64,000 bases of DNA, taken from Roseburia sp. Lineage in GTDB: Bacteria > Bacillota > Clostridia > Lachnospirales > Lachnospiraceae. A program made the position numbers and the translations under genes. Below are positions 37,963-47,461 of this stretch, in pieces; position 1 is the stretch's first letter; each line of letters begins with the position of its first letter. The stretch spans positions 1 to 64,000 of the forward strand of contig JAPFDX010000015.1 of NCBI GenBank assembly GCA_026168605.1, in the 5' to 3' direction. The notes below the pieces were generated by a model, which worked only from the letters and a program-made list of their open reading frames with translations, searched no databases and was not told where the DNA came from.

Positions 37963-39855
37963 ATGGCGGCGCTGAAATGGGGAAGTTTGGGAATGAAGCA
38001 GAAGATAAATTCGAGGGGACGGGCAAAGTACATCGTGACAATCAGCATTGCAGTCATAATCTCTATGGTGATTGTGGGTGTTTCCTTTAGCATCTGTTTT
38101 GATAAGATTGCCAAAATGGTTTTGGAAAAAGATATTGAACAGATGGAAAAGGTGTCTTATTATGTCACACAGATCATTCAGGGGGAAATCAACCGTTGCG
38201 TGGAGCTTATGGACACCAGCGAGGAGGTTTTTCATGATGTCAGGGATTATGATGTGGATGAAGTTGTACGCTACCTGGGAACCATACGGGAGAAGGCAAA
38301 TTTTAAGAGAATGGGTATCGTCGATCTGAATGGAAAAAGCATCGATGATACTGGAAGCGTCTCGGTGGCGGGAGAGACCGACCTTCTGGTTCATATCAGA
38401 AATAATGAGATCTATATTTCCAATATTATTGGGGTTTCCGATAATATTATTATGGCGATTCCGATACACAGGGATGAAGAAGTAGTCGGCGCAGTCTGGG
38501 GACAGTATGCGGTTTCCACGATCTCGGATAAAATCGAAATGTCGGGGGATTCCTATAGGTATTTCCAGATCATTGATAATAACGGCGTGTATATCAGTGC
38601 TTCCAGCAATGTCAACTCCTTTGCAAAGAGCCCAAATCTGTGGGAAGAGATGGAGCGCTATGACTTTCCGGAGGGTACGACGATTGAGGAGATCCAAAGC
38701 AATGTAGAGAATGGGGAAAGCGGGTATTTTCATTTTACCTATAACGGAGAGGGCAGATATGTGACTTATGAGCCGTTAGGGATCAACAACTGGTATGTAT
38801 TCTCGGTGCTGGTGGAAGACTATCTGGTTGATTATATCAATGAGATAGAACATATTTTTTCTCTGCTGTTGACCGGGGTACTGATCTGTGTTGCGATCAT
38901 AAGCGGCAGTATCGGGGTTTTGATCTACAGACTGATCAGCCGGATGAAGGAAAAGAACGATCAGCTTTTTGTCAAAAATTCCCTGCTGTCTATGCTGATA
39001 AAAAAGACGAAGGACGTATTGTTTGAGCTTGATTTTCAGAAAGACCAGTTGCGCATTTACCACAATGATGAGGGGGAGGAGGGCGACTGCGAGATCATCC
39101 ATGATTTTTCTCCGGAGAATCTTCTGAAATCCGGAAGGATCCGGGCGTGTGACTATGAGACATACAAAGGAGCCTACGAAAAATTGAGAAGAGGGGAGAG
39201 TGTGGAACCCTTTGTCATAGGGCTGAAAATGGCGGGCGAGTGGGAGTACAGCCGGGTGCACGGTCTCACGATTAGTAAGGATTATCTGGTGGGCTTTTTG
39301 GAGGACTACAACGAGCAGATGCACCGTGACATGAAAATAGAAGAAATCACAGAGAAGGGGCGGATCGACCTTCTCACCACAGTGTATACACGGGAATATT
39401 TTATTGAGAAATTGGAAAGCATCCTAAACGGAGCGCCGGATGAGGCAGAGAAGGGCGTAAGCGCATTGTTTCTGATCGACGTGGATCATTTCAAGGAAGT
39501 AAATGATATGCTTGGACATATGATCGGAGACCGTGCACTGCATGAGATCGGAGAAAAGATGAAAACTGCGATAAAGAGCACGGATTTTGCCGGAAGGCTG
39601 GGCGGAGATGAGTTTGTGCTGTTTATCCAGAATGAACCCGATGTTTCCGCCATCAAAGCGTTCGCTGAGAAATTAAACGCTGTCCTGACGCTGAATTATC
39701 TGGCGAAGGAAAAGACGATCACAACGAGCGTGTCGATCGGGATCGTGATCGTGCAGGAAGAAAAAACGTTTCATGAATTATATGAGATGGCAGACCAGGC
39801 GCTCTATGAAGTGAAAAAGAACCAGCGCAACGGTTATAAAATTGCAGAAAAATAA
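37963..39855 (+). CDS. Cache-domain diguanylate cyclase (GGDEF)
   Basis: This 630-residue membrane sensor has TM1 (about 24-43), a large extracellular double-Cache-like domain (about 45-285), TM2 (about 295-320), a PAS-like cytoplasmic linker (about 335-455) and a C-terminal GGDEF domain (about 465-630). The active-site motif LGGDEF is intact near residue 546, and FLIDVDHFKEVND carries the metal-binding Asp. It is expected to make c-di-GMP in response to an external signal. No EAL domain is present. The ATG has GGAGGA upstream; an in-frame ATG at 37993 is less well supported. Confidence 0.94.
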   Translation: MAALKWGSLGMKQKINSRGRAKYIVTISIAVIISMVIVGVSFSICFDKIAKMVLEKDIEQMEKVSYYVTQIIQGEINRCVELMDTSEEVFHDVRDYDVDEVVRYLGTIREKANFKRMGIVDLNGKSIDDTGSVSVAGETDLLVHIRNNEIYISNIIGVSDNIIMAIPIHRDEEVVGAVWGQYAVSTISDKIEMSGDSYRYFQIIDNNGVYISASSNVNSFAKSPNLWEEMERYDFPEGTTIEEIQSNVENGESGYFHFTYNGEGRYVTYEPLGINNWYVFSVLVEDYLVDYINEIEHIFSLLLTGVLICVAIISGSIGVLIYRLISRMKEKNDQLFVKNSLLSMLIKKTKDVLFELDFQKDQLRIYHNDEGEEGDCEIIHDFSPENLLKSGRIRACDYETYKGAYEKLRRGESVEPFVIGLKMAGEWEYSRVHGLTISKDYLVGFLEDYNEQMHRDMKIEEITEKGRIDLLTTVYTREYFIEKLESILNGAPDEAEKGVSALFLIDVDHFKEVNDMLGHMIGDRALHEIGEKMKTAIKSTDFAGRLGGDEFVLFIQNEPDVSAIKAFAEKLNAVLTLNYLAKEKTITTSVSIGIVIVQEEKTFHELYEMADQALYEVKKNQRNGYKIAEK

Positions 39856-39887
39856 AAAGAGAGTTTCGCTTGCGAAACTCTCTTTTT
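39854..39887. terminator. perfect bidirectional terminator after the GGDEF gene
   Basis: A perfect 16-bp stem (AAAAAGAGAGTTTCGC and its complement) has a two-base gap at the tip and ends in TTTTT. Confidence 0.93.
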
Positions 39888-39920
39888 ATGCAGAATTTAC
39901 AAAAACCGGTGGGTTATTTT

Positions 39921-39948
39921 GTGAATGATTTTGAGTGAATGTGATTGA
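39921..39948 (+). repeat. tandem 14-bp direct repeats, probable DeoR-type operator
   Basis: GTGAATGATTTTGA is followed immediately by GTGAATGTGATTGA (12 of 14 identical). The second copy runs into the -35 box of the fru promoter. Direct repeats at this position are typical operators of DeoR-family sugar regulators. Confidence 0.7.
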
Positions 39949-39973
39949 CTTTGGCTGAATATGAAACTATAAT
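39945..39973 (+). promoter_or_regulatory. sigma-A promoter of the fru operon
   Basis: TTGACT, a 17-base spacer and TATAAT are present. A perfect 7-bp inverted repeat (GTCAGAA-N6-TTCTGAC, 39977-39996) covers the likely transcription start and may be a second operator. Confidence 0.9.
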
Positions 39974-40025
39974 ACAGTCAGAAAAACGATTCTGACGGAA
40001 AATGAACGAATTTGGAGGTAGAGAG

Positions 40026-40769
40026 ATGTTGGCAGAGGAACGGTTTGGTAAAATTTTATCCTTACTAGAGAGCGCGGGCAGCATAACTGTGCAGCAATTG
40101 ATGGATGAGCTGAATGTTTCGGAATCCACGATCCGCAGGGATCTGACGACGCTCGATGCGAACGGGCAGCTCACAAAGGTTCATGGCGGCGCGCTCTTGC
40201 GGAGTGGAGAGTACGACACGAGAGACGACGAGGTGATGCACCGGAAAGAACAGAACAGAGAGGCGAAGGAGCGGATTGCCCGCTATGCGGCAGAGCTGAT
40301 CCGTCCGGGTGATTTTGTCTATCTCGATGCGGGGACGACGACGGAGTGGATGATCGATTCTGTGACCGCAAAGCAGGCGGTGTTTGTGACGAATGCGATC
40401 ACCCATGCCAAGAGACTGGCGGATCGGGGATTTACGGTTTATATCCTCGGCGGTGAGTTTAAGGCGGTCACGGAGGCGATTGTCGGAGAGGAGGCAGTCG
40501 CGACAGTCGGGAAGTACAATTTTACCAAAGGGTTCTGGGGCACGAACGGCATCAGTATCCAGAGGGGATTTTCCACGCCGGAGCTCAAGGAGGCGATGGT
40601 GAAGAAAAAGTCGATGGAGAACTGTATGGAGTGCTATGTTCTGGCGGACGAGAGCAAGTTTGGCAAGATATCGAGCGTGACTTTCGCTCCGTTTGAGCGT
40701 GCGACCGTGATCACCACGGGGCCTGGGCAGGCGGCATTTTCAAAATGCCGGAACATTATAAGGCTGTAA
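40026..40769 (+). CDS. fruR: DeoR-family regulator of fructose use
   Basis: This 247-residue repressor has an N-terminal DeoR helix-turn-helix (about 3-57, ERFGKILSLLESAGSITVQQL and SESTIRRDLTTLD). Its C-terminal sugar-phosphate-binding domain (about 75-235) contains DAGTTTEWM and the GTNGIS loop. ATG 40026 is chosen for GGAGGT seven bases upstream. It is the first gene of fruR-fruK-fruA and probably senses fructose-1-phosphate, controlling its own operon through the repeats at 39921-39996. Confidence 0.93.
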   Translation: MLAEERFGKILSLLESAGSITVQQLMDELNVSESTIRRDLTTLDANGQLTKVHGGALLRSGEYDTRDDEVMHRKEQNREAKERIARYAAELIRPGDFVYLDAGTTTEWMIDSVTAKQAVFVTNAITHAKRLADRGFTVYILGGEFKAVTEAIVGEEAVATVGKYNFTKGFWGTNGISIQRGFSTPELKEAMVKKKSMENCMECYVLADESKFGKISSVTFAPFERATVITTGPGQAAFSKCRNIIRL

Positions 40770-40781
40770 AGGAGGGATTTT

Positions 40782-41705
40782 ATGATCTACACATTAACCT
40801 TGAATCCATCGCTGGATTACATCGTGACCGTTCCGCAGTTTACCTGCGGCATCGTCAACCGTACGAGCCGGGAGAACATTTATCCGGGCGGGAAAGGAAT
40901 CAACGTATCGATGGTGCTTGGAAATCTTGGATTTGAGAATACGGCGCTCGGTTTTCTTGCCGGGTTTACCGGGCAAGCATTCAAGGGTCTCGTGGAGCAA
41001 AAGGGGATCCGTGCAGACTTCATCGAGGTGGCGCAGGGAATGACGCGTATCAACGTCAAGCTTCGCTCCGATCAGGAGACGGAGATCAACGGCCAGGGTC
41101 CCCTGATGCAGGAGACGGATATTCAAAAGCTCTATGGGAAGCTGGACTGTCTCTGCGATGGCGATATTCTCGTGATGGCGGGGAGTATTCCGGACGTCAT
41201 GCCAAAGACGGTGTACATGGATATTTTGGAGCATCTGAAAGAAAAGAAACTCCGTGTGGTCGTGGACGCGACAAAAGATCTGCTTGTGAATGTCTTAAAG
41301 TACCGTCCGTTTTTGATCAAGCCAAATAATCACGAGCTGGGAGAGATTTTTGGTGTGACGGTCAGGGAGAAAGCAGAAGTGATCCGGTATGGCAGGAAGC
41401 TTCAGGAGATGGGCGCCCAGAATGTGCTCGTCTCGATGGCGGGGGACGGCGCGGTGCTGCTTGCCGCAGATGGAACCGTTTACCAGTCGAAAGCGCCGGA
41501 GGGCAGGGTGGTCAATTCTGTCGGGGCTGGAGATTCGATGGTTGCGGGTTTTCTCGCAGGCTATTTGGAGCACGGCACTTATGCGGACGCTTTTCGTATG
41601 GGAGTGTGCACAGGAAGCGCATCGGCGTTCTCGGAGGAACTTGCCACCAGAGAGGAAGTCCTGGCACTGCTGGAGCGGAACCGGGATTTGTTGACGCTTG
41701 TTTGA
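40782..41705 (+). CDS. fruK: 1-phosphofructokinase
   Basis: This 307-residue PfkB-family kinase makes fructose-1,6-bisphosphate from fructose-1-phosphate. Motifs include LNPSLDY, GGKGINVS, FLIKPNNHELGEIFG and the catalytic signature VGAGDSMVAGF with its Asp near 250. AAAGGAGG gives strong initiation. It overlaps the region ahead of fruA (start 29 bases after its stop). Related kinases accept tagatose-6-phosphate, which matters because no other tagatose-6-P kinase lies in this window. Confidence 0.96.
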   Translation: MIYTLTLNPSLDYIVTVPQFTCGIVNRTSRENIYPGGKGINVSMVLGNLGFENTALGFLAGFTGQAFKGLVEQKGIRADFIEVAQGMTRINVKLRSDQETEINGQGPLMQETDIQKLYGKLDCLCDGDILVMAGSIPDVMPKTVYMDILEHLKEKKLRVVVDATKDLLVNVLKYRPFLIKPNNHELGEIFGVTVREKAEVIRYGRKLQEMGAQNVLVSMAGDGAVLLAADGTVYQSKAPEGRVVNSVGAGDSMVAGFLAGYLEHGTYADAFRMGVCTGSASAFSEELATREEVLALLERNRDLLTLV

Positions 41706-41733
41706 CGATACGGATGAAAAGGAGGAAGAGACG

Positions 41734-43653
41734 ATGAAGATCAGGGAGCTTTTGGCAGTTGAGAGCATTGAACTGAATGGATGTGTCACAGATAAGAAAG
41801 ACGCCATAGAACAGATGGTTGCGCTGATGGCAAAGAGTGGAAAAATCAACGACGTGGAGAAGTACCGCGCGGGTGTCTTTGCGAGAGAAGAGGAGGGTAC
41901 GACCGGGATCGGTGAGGGAATTGCGATCCCACACTGCAAGTCCGATGCGGTGTCAAGACCGGGGCTTGCCGCGATGGTGGTGACGGACGGTGTGGATTAT
42001 GACGCGCTGGACGGGGAAAAAGTGGATCTTATTTTTCTGATCGCGGCGCCGAACACAAAGGACAATGTACATCTGGATGTTTTGAGTAAGCTCTCCGTGC
42101 TGTTGATGGACGAGAATTTTACGAGAGGGCTGCGGAACGCGCAGACGATTGAGGAATTTCTCGATGTGATCGATATTGCGGAGGCGGACAAGGACGCTTG
42201 GAATGAGAAAAAAGAGCAGGCGGCGGGGCTGGAGACTATTCCGGCAGACGGATGTTATATACTTGCCGTTACGGGATGTCCGACCGGAATCGCGCACACC
42301 TACATGGCAGCGGAGAGCCTTGAGAAAAAGGCGGCGGAGCTCGGCTGTAAAATCAAGGTGGAGACGAGAGGTTCCGGCGGCGCGAAGAACGTGCTGACAA
42401 AGGAGGAGATTGCTGCGGCAGACTGCATCATCGTTGCGGCGGACACGCAGGTGCCGATGGAGCGTTTTGACGGAAAACCGGTGATCCAGTGCAAGGTTGC
42501 AGACGGGATCAGCAAGGCGGAGGAGCTGATAAAACGTGCGATGGACAAAAAAGCGCCTTTGTATCGCGCATCGGAAAAGGAAACGGGTGAGAGCGGGCTG
42601 GAGAGTGGCGACAGTGTCGGTCACCGGATTTACAGGCACCTGATGAACGGTGTTTCCCATATGCTTCCGTTTGTGGTCGGCGGCGGTATTCTGATCGCAC
42701 TCGCATTTTTGATCGATGGTTTTTCCGTAGACCTAAATGCGCTTCCGCTGGAGGAGCGCGCAAACTTCGGTACGATCACGCCGCTTGCCGCGATGTTCAA
42801 ATCGATCGGCGGTATTGCATTTGGCTTTATGCTTCCGGTTCTGGCGGGATTTATCGCGATGAGTATCGCAGACCGTCCGGGACTTGCAGTCGGCTTTGTC
42901 GGCGGAGCGATCGCTGCAAACGGTACGTCCGGATTTCTTGGCGCGCTGGTTGCCGGTTTTCTGGCGGGCTATACGGTGAAGCTGTTAAAGAAAGTTTTTG
43001 AGAAGCTCCCGGACAGCCTTGACGGGATCAAACCGGTGCTCTTGTATCCGCTGCTTGGTATCTTTATCGTCGGCGTGGTGATGACTTATGCGGTCGAGCC
43101 TCCGGTCGGTGCGCTCAATACGATGATCAACAATGGGCTAAACGGCATGAGCGGTACAAGCGCCGTTTTACTCGGCGCGCTGCTTGGGGGTATGATGGCG
43201 GTGGATATGGGAGGTCCGGTCAACAAGGCGGCGTATGTGTTTGGTACGGCTTCTATCGCAGCGGGAAATTACAATATCATGGCGGCTGTCATGATTGGCG
43301 GTATGGTTCCGCCGCTTGCGATCGCCCTTGCAACACTGATCTTTAAGAATAAGTTTACGGAAGAACAGAGAAAGGCAGGACCGACAAACTTTATTATGGG
43401 ACTTTCCTTTATCACAGAGGGTGCGATCCCGTTTGCGGCATCTGACCCGTTACACGTCATACCGGCGTGTGTGGCAGGCTCGGCGGTGGCAGGGGCGCTG
43501 TCTATGGCGTTTCACTGTACGCTGATGGCTCCGCATGGCGGAATCTTCGTGTTCCTGACAGTGGGGAATCCATTGCTGTATCTCGCCGCTCTGGCAGCGG
43601 GTTCTGCGGTATCCTGCGCGCTGCTCGGCGTGCTGAAGAAAGAGGTAAAATAA
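41734..43653 (+). CDS. fruA: PTS fructose transporter, EIIABC
   Basis: This 639-residue permease imports fructose as fructose-1-phosphate. The EIIA domain is at about 1-150 with phospho-His67 in IAIPHCKS. EIIB is at about 172-275 with Cys182 in VTGCPTGIAHTY. The EIIC membrane domain begins near 295 (HMLPFVVGGGILIALAF). ATG 41734 is chosen for AAAAGGAGG. All three domains are in one chain, the usual Firmicute arrangement. No terminator is obvious right after it. Confidence 0.97.
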   Translation: MKIRELLAVESIELNGCVTDKKDAIEQMVALMAKSGKINDVEKYRAGVFAREEEGTTGIGEGIAIPHCKSDAVSRPGLAAMVVTDGVDYDALDGEKVDLIFLIAAPNTKDNVHLDVLSKLSVLLMDENFTRGLRNAQTIEEFLDVIDIAEADKDAWNEKKEQAAGLETIPADGCYILAVTGCPTGIAHTYMAAESLEKKAAELGCKIKVETRGSGGAKNVLTKEEIAAADCIIVAADTQVPMERFDGKPVIQCKVADGISKAEELIKRAMDKKAPLYRASEKETGESGLESGDSVGHRIYRHLMNGVSHMLPFVVGGGILIALAFLIDGFSVDLNALPLEERANFGTITPLAAMFKSIGGIAFGFMLPVLAGFIAMSIADRPGLAVGFVGGAIAANGTSGFLGALVAGFLAGYTVKLLKKVFEKLPDSLDGIKPVLLYPLLGIFIVGVVMTYAVEPPVGALNTMINNGLNGMSGTSAVLLGALLGGMMAVDMGGPVNKAAYVFGTASIAAGNYNIMAAVMIGGMVPPLAIALATLIFKNKFTEEQRKAGPTNFIMGLSFITEGAIPFAASDPLHVIPACVAGSAVAGALSMAFHCTLMAPHGGIFVFLTVGNPLLYLAALAAGSAVSCALLGVLKKEVK

Positions 43654-43763
43654 ATGTTTTTCTCAAGACCGGCTTTGTTGTGATATAATGATGGAATAGA
43701 ATCGCGTACTGTAGGAAAAACTATGGAAAAGTGTGCGTATGGAGGCGGGAAGGAGAACTGCGT

Positions 43764-44927
43764 ATGGAAAAATATTTATTGTTAAAGCAGGGGACGATCC
43801 ACAATGCCATCACGGAGGAGCCGTTTGTCGCAGACATCCTTGTGGAGAATGGCAAGATCAAGATGATCGCCCCGGTTCTGGAAGGAAAAGTGATCAACGA
43901 AGCGGAGGTGATCGATGCGACCGGGCTTGATGTTTATCCGGGTTTTGTGGAGGCGCACTGCCATCTGGGACTCGACGGCTATGCCATCGGCTATGAGGGA
44001 CAGGACTTTAATGAGCTAAACGATCCGGTGACGCCGCAGCTCTCGGCGGTTGACGCCATAAACCCACAGGATGAGACTTTTCGGATGGCGCGCGAGGGCG
44101 GTGTCACCTGCGTATCGACAGGACCCGGCAGCTCGAATATCATCGGAGGGACATTCTGCGTGATCAAGACTTACGGCAAACGCGTGGACGACATGGTGGT
44201 GAAAGAGAAATCCGCGATGAAGATCGCGTTCGGCGAGAACCCGAAGAGGTGTTACAAGGACAAGGTGGTATACTCCAGAATGACCATAGCGGCGACGCTA
44301 CGGGAGATGCTGCGCAAAGCGCAGATTTACGGCAAAAAGCTGGAGGAGGCGAACGGCGACGAAAAAGAGATGCCTCCTTATGACGCGAAGCTTGAGGCTC
44401 TGCTCCCGGTGATCCGTGGGGAAATACCGCTAAAGGCGCACGCGCACCGCGCGGACGATATCTATACCGCGATCCGCATCGCAAAAGAATTTCAGCTTGA
44501 TCTGCGCATTGACCACACGACGGACGGTGCGCTGATCGCGGATGATCTTGCAAAAGAAGGTTTCCCGGTGGCGGTCGGTCCGTCCTTTGGCCACGCGACC
44601 AAGTACGAGTTAAAAAACAAGGGATTTGAGACGCCGGGGATCCTCGCGGAGGCGGGGTGTCAGGTTTCGATCATCACGGACTCCCCGGTGATCGAGCAGC
44701 GCTATCTGCCGCTGTGCGCCGGATGTGCCATCCGTGACGGAATGAAAGAGTTTGATGCGCTCAAAGCGATCACGATCCATGCGGCAAGACATATTGGCGT
44801 GGATGACCGTGTGGGGAGCATCGAGGAGGGGAAGGACGCGGATTTCGTCCTGACCCAGGGGTCTCCGTTTGCAGTGGACGCCCACATTGTGTATACGATC
44901 ATAGACGGAAAGGTCGTCTACCACTGA
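43764..44927 (+). CDS. amidohydrolase, imidazolonepropionase-like
   Basis: This 387-residue metal-dependent hydrolase has an N-terminal beta strand region, then the metal-binding EAHCHLGLDG (HxH near 67-69). KAHAHRADD (near 225) and RIDHTTDG (near 246) follow, with a late ITDSPVI containing the catalytic Asp. The composite C-terminal GSIEEGKDADFVL is typical of the superfamily. ATG 43764 follows AAGGAG. The substrate cannot be read from sequence; dipeptidase-, imidazolonepropionase- and adenine-deaminase-like members share this build. It has a TATAAT box just upstream at about 43684. Confidence 0.88.
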   Translation: MEKYLLLKQGTIHNAITEEPFVADILVENGKIKMIAPVLEGKVINEAEVIDATGLDVYPGFVEAHCHLGLDGYAIGYEGQDFNELNDPVTPQLSAVDAINPQDETFRMAREGGVTCVSTGPGSSNIIGGTFCVIKTYGKRVDDMVVKEKSAMKIAFGENPKRCYKDKVVYSRMTIAATLREMLRKAQIYGKKLEEANGDEKEMPPYDAKLEALLPVIRGEIPLKAHAHRADDIYTAIRIAKEFQLDLRIDHTTDGALIADDLAKEGFPVAVGPSFGHATKYELKNKGFETPGILAEAGCQVSIITDSPVIEQRYLPLCAGCAIRDGMKEFDALKAITIHAARHIGVDDRVGSIEEGKDADFVLTQGSPFAVDAHIVYTIIDGKVVYH

Positions 44928-45020
44928 CCATTCATGCAGAAAATGAACCATTTGTGCTGATTCGGTTTGCAGGCTTGGGAAATCTGATAAGATGAAACCA
45001 AATCTGTAATATGGCGAAGG

Positions 45021-47426
45021 ATGGTAGAAAGCATGGGTTTACGATACGGAGAAATAATCAGCAAAATGACGCTGGAAGAAAAAGCGCGCATGATGTCCGG
45101 CAAAAATACATGGGAGACGGTGGATTTTCCACAGTATGGGATCCCGTCGATGGCGATGGCGGACGGACCGCACGGTATGCGCAGGCAGGGCGGTTCGGGC
45201 GATCACCTCGGTCTCGGAAAAAGCCTTCCGGCAACCTGTTTTCCGACGGCGGCGACGGTGGCAAACAGTTGGGATGAAAAGCTCGGCGAGGAGATCGGCG
45301 AGGCGCTGGCAGAGGAAGCTGTGACGATGGACGTCAACGTCATTTTAGGTCCGGGATTAAATATCAAGCGGAGTCCGCTCTGCGGCAGGAACTTTGAATA
45401 TTTTTCGGAGGATCCCTACCACGCGGGCAAGATGGCGGCGGCGTATGTGCGCGGCATCCAGAGCAGGGGGATTGCGGCCTGTCCGAAACATTTTGCGGCG
45501 AACAGCCAGGAGCTGCGCCGCATGGCGATGAACTCGGTGCTGGACGAGCGCACCTTCCGGGAGATCTACGCGACGGGATTTGAGATTGCGGTAAAGGAGG
45601 GCGGTGCGAAAGCGCTGATGACCTCCTACAATGAAGTGAACGGCGTGTATGCGAATGAAAACTATCATCTGTTGCGCGAGATCCTCGTGGACGAGTGGGG
45701 ATTTGACGGCTACGTGGTTTCCGACTGGGGCGGCAGCAATGACCATGCGCTTGGCGTTGCCTGCGGCAGCCATCTGGAAATGCCGGGGACGAAAGGCTGT
45801 GGAGCAAAGGAAATTCTGCGCGCGGTGGCGGACGGAACGCTGACCGAGGAGGTTTTGGACGAGCGTCTGGACGAGCTGCTCGGCGTGATCTTCGCAACAC
45901 ATCCGGCGACTGCAGACGGAAAAGAAGGTCGGTTTGATGTGGAAGAGCATCACGCACTGGCAAGGCGGGCAGCGGAGGAGAGCATCGTGCTGCTGAAAAA
46001 TGAAGGGGATATTCTCCCGCTCTCTGCGGGGGCAGCAGTGACGGTGATCGGAGACTTTGCGCGGGTGCCGCGCTATCAGGGAGCCGGCTCATCGCTCGTG
46101 AATCCGTCAAAAACGCCGGAGGCGGTTGTCGATGTGATCGGTCAGAGCGGTCTGAAAATGGAAGCCTGTGTGCAGGGCTATGTGCGAAACCGGGGAACGA
46201 ACCAAAAGCTTCTGGAGGAAGCGGTGGCTGCTGCGCGTTCGGCGCAGACCGTGCTGGTCTTTGCGGGGCTGGATGAAATCAACGAGTCCGAGGGAATGGA
46301 CCGTGTGCATATGCGGATGCCTGCGGCACAGAATGAGCTGATCGAGGCGGTTGCTGACGTCAATGCGAATGTGATCGTCATACTGTCCGCCGGCTCGGCG
46401 GTGGAAATGCCGTGGCTTGCGAAGGTGAAGGCGGTCGTGCACGGCTATCTGGGCGGTCAGGCGGGCGCTTCCGCGATGCTTCGCGTGCTGACCGGGGAGT
46501 GCAACCCGTCCGGCAAATTAAATGAGACATATCCGTACCGCTATGAGGATACACCGGCGTGTGTTTACTGGCCGTCAAAGGAGCGGAGCAGCGAATACCG
46601 CGAAAGTCTCTATGTGGGTTACCGTTACTACACGACTGTGGGCAAGGAAGTATGTTTTCCTTTTGGTTACGGGCTCTCTTACACGAGCTTTGCATATGAG
46701 AATTTGCGCCTGGAGGATGACCGTGCCGTGTTCACACTTCGGAATGTGGGCGCCCGCGACGGAGCGGAGATCGCGCAGCTTTATATCGGGAAAGCTTCCG
46801 AGACCGTTTTTCGCCCGGCAAAAGAGTTAAAGGGCTTTGCAAAGGTGTTTTTAAAAGCCGGAGAAGAAAAAGAAGTGGTAATTCCGTTCGATGACAAGAC
46901 ATTCCGGTTTTTTGATGTGCGCACGAATACCTGGGAGACGGAGCGCGGAACCTACACGGTTTACATCGGCAGAAATGTGGAGGACACGTCGCTTGCGGAG
47001 GAGATTTATATAGAAGGAACGGTCGCGGACGGCGGATATGACAGAAAGACATTTCCACATTATTTCAGCGGAAAGATCACGGACGTTTCGGCGGAGGAGT
47101 ACTGCCTGCTCTATGGAAAAGAACTGCCGGACGGAAGCTGGGGCGGCGAGATCGGGATCAATGATGCTGTATGCCAGCTCTATTATGGAAAAGGAATTTT
47201 GGGAAAGCTGTTCTGCGGTGCATTGCGCCTGCTGTTAAAAAACAGTGAGCGCCGGGGAAAGCCGGATCTGAATGTGCTTTTTAATTACAATATGCCGATC
47301 CGCGGCTATGCCAAAATGACAAACGGGCTCGTGACGATGGATATGGCGCGTGCGCTCACGGAGATGGCGAACGGACACCGCATCCGCGGGACGGGACATT
47401 TGATCCGGGCGTGTTTTAAGCGCTAG
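45021..47426 (+). CDS. family 3 glycoside hydrolase (beta-glucosidase-like)
   Basis: This 801-residue enzyme lacks a signal peptide, so it should act in the cytoplasm on imported oligosaccharides. The N-terminal GH3 barrel has MADGPHGMR, CPKHFAANSQE and the nucleophile Asp in GYVVSDWGG (near 237). The C-terminal GH3 domain begins near 320 (ESIVLLKNEGDILPL), followed by a fibronectin-III-like domain with FPFGYGLSYTSF. The last ~110 residues are an extension seen in Lachnospiraceae homologues. The start is uncertain: ATG 45021 or 45033. The substrate is not determined. Confidence 0.93.
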   Translation: MVESMGLRYGEIISKMTLEEKARMMSGKNTWETVDFPQYGIPSMAMADGPHGMRRQGGSGDHLGLGKSLPATCFPTAATVANSWDEKLGEEIGEALAEEAVTMDVNVILGPGLNIKRSPLCGRNFEYFSEDPYHAGKMAAAYVRGIQSRGIAACPKHFAANSQELRRMAMNSVLDERTFREIYATGFEIAVKEGGAKALMTSYNEVNGVYANENYHLLREILVDEWGFDGYVVSDWGGSNDHALGVACGSHLEMPGTKGCGAKEILRAVADGTLTEEVLDERLDELLGVIFATHPATADGKEGRFDVEEHHALARRAAEESIVLLKNEGDILPLSAGAAVTVIGDFARVPRYQGAGSSLVNPSKTPEAVVDVIGQSGLKMEACVQGYVRNRGTNQKLLEEAVAAARSAQTVLVFAGLDEINESEGMDRVHMRMPAAQNELIEAVADVNANVIVILSAGSAVEMPWLAKVKAVVHGYLGGQAGASAMLRVLTGECNPSGKLNETYPYRYEDTPACVYWPSKERSSEYRESLYVGYRYYTTVGKEVCFPFGYGLSYTSFAYENLRLEDDRAVFTLRNVGARDGAEIAQLYIGKASETVFRPAKELKGFAKVFLKAGEEKEVVIPFDDKTFRFFDVRTNTWETERGTYTVYIGRNVEDTSLAEEIYIEGTVADGGYDRKTFPHYFSGKITDVSAEEYCLLYGKELPDGSWGGEIGINDAVCQLYYGKGILGKLFCGALRLLLKNSERRGKPDLNVLFNYNMPIRGYAKMTNGLVTMDMARALTEMANGHRIRGTGHLIRACFKR

Positions 47427-47461
47427 GCGCGGAGGCGGTGGAAAAGGGAGAAAGAAGTCTG

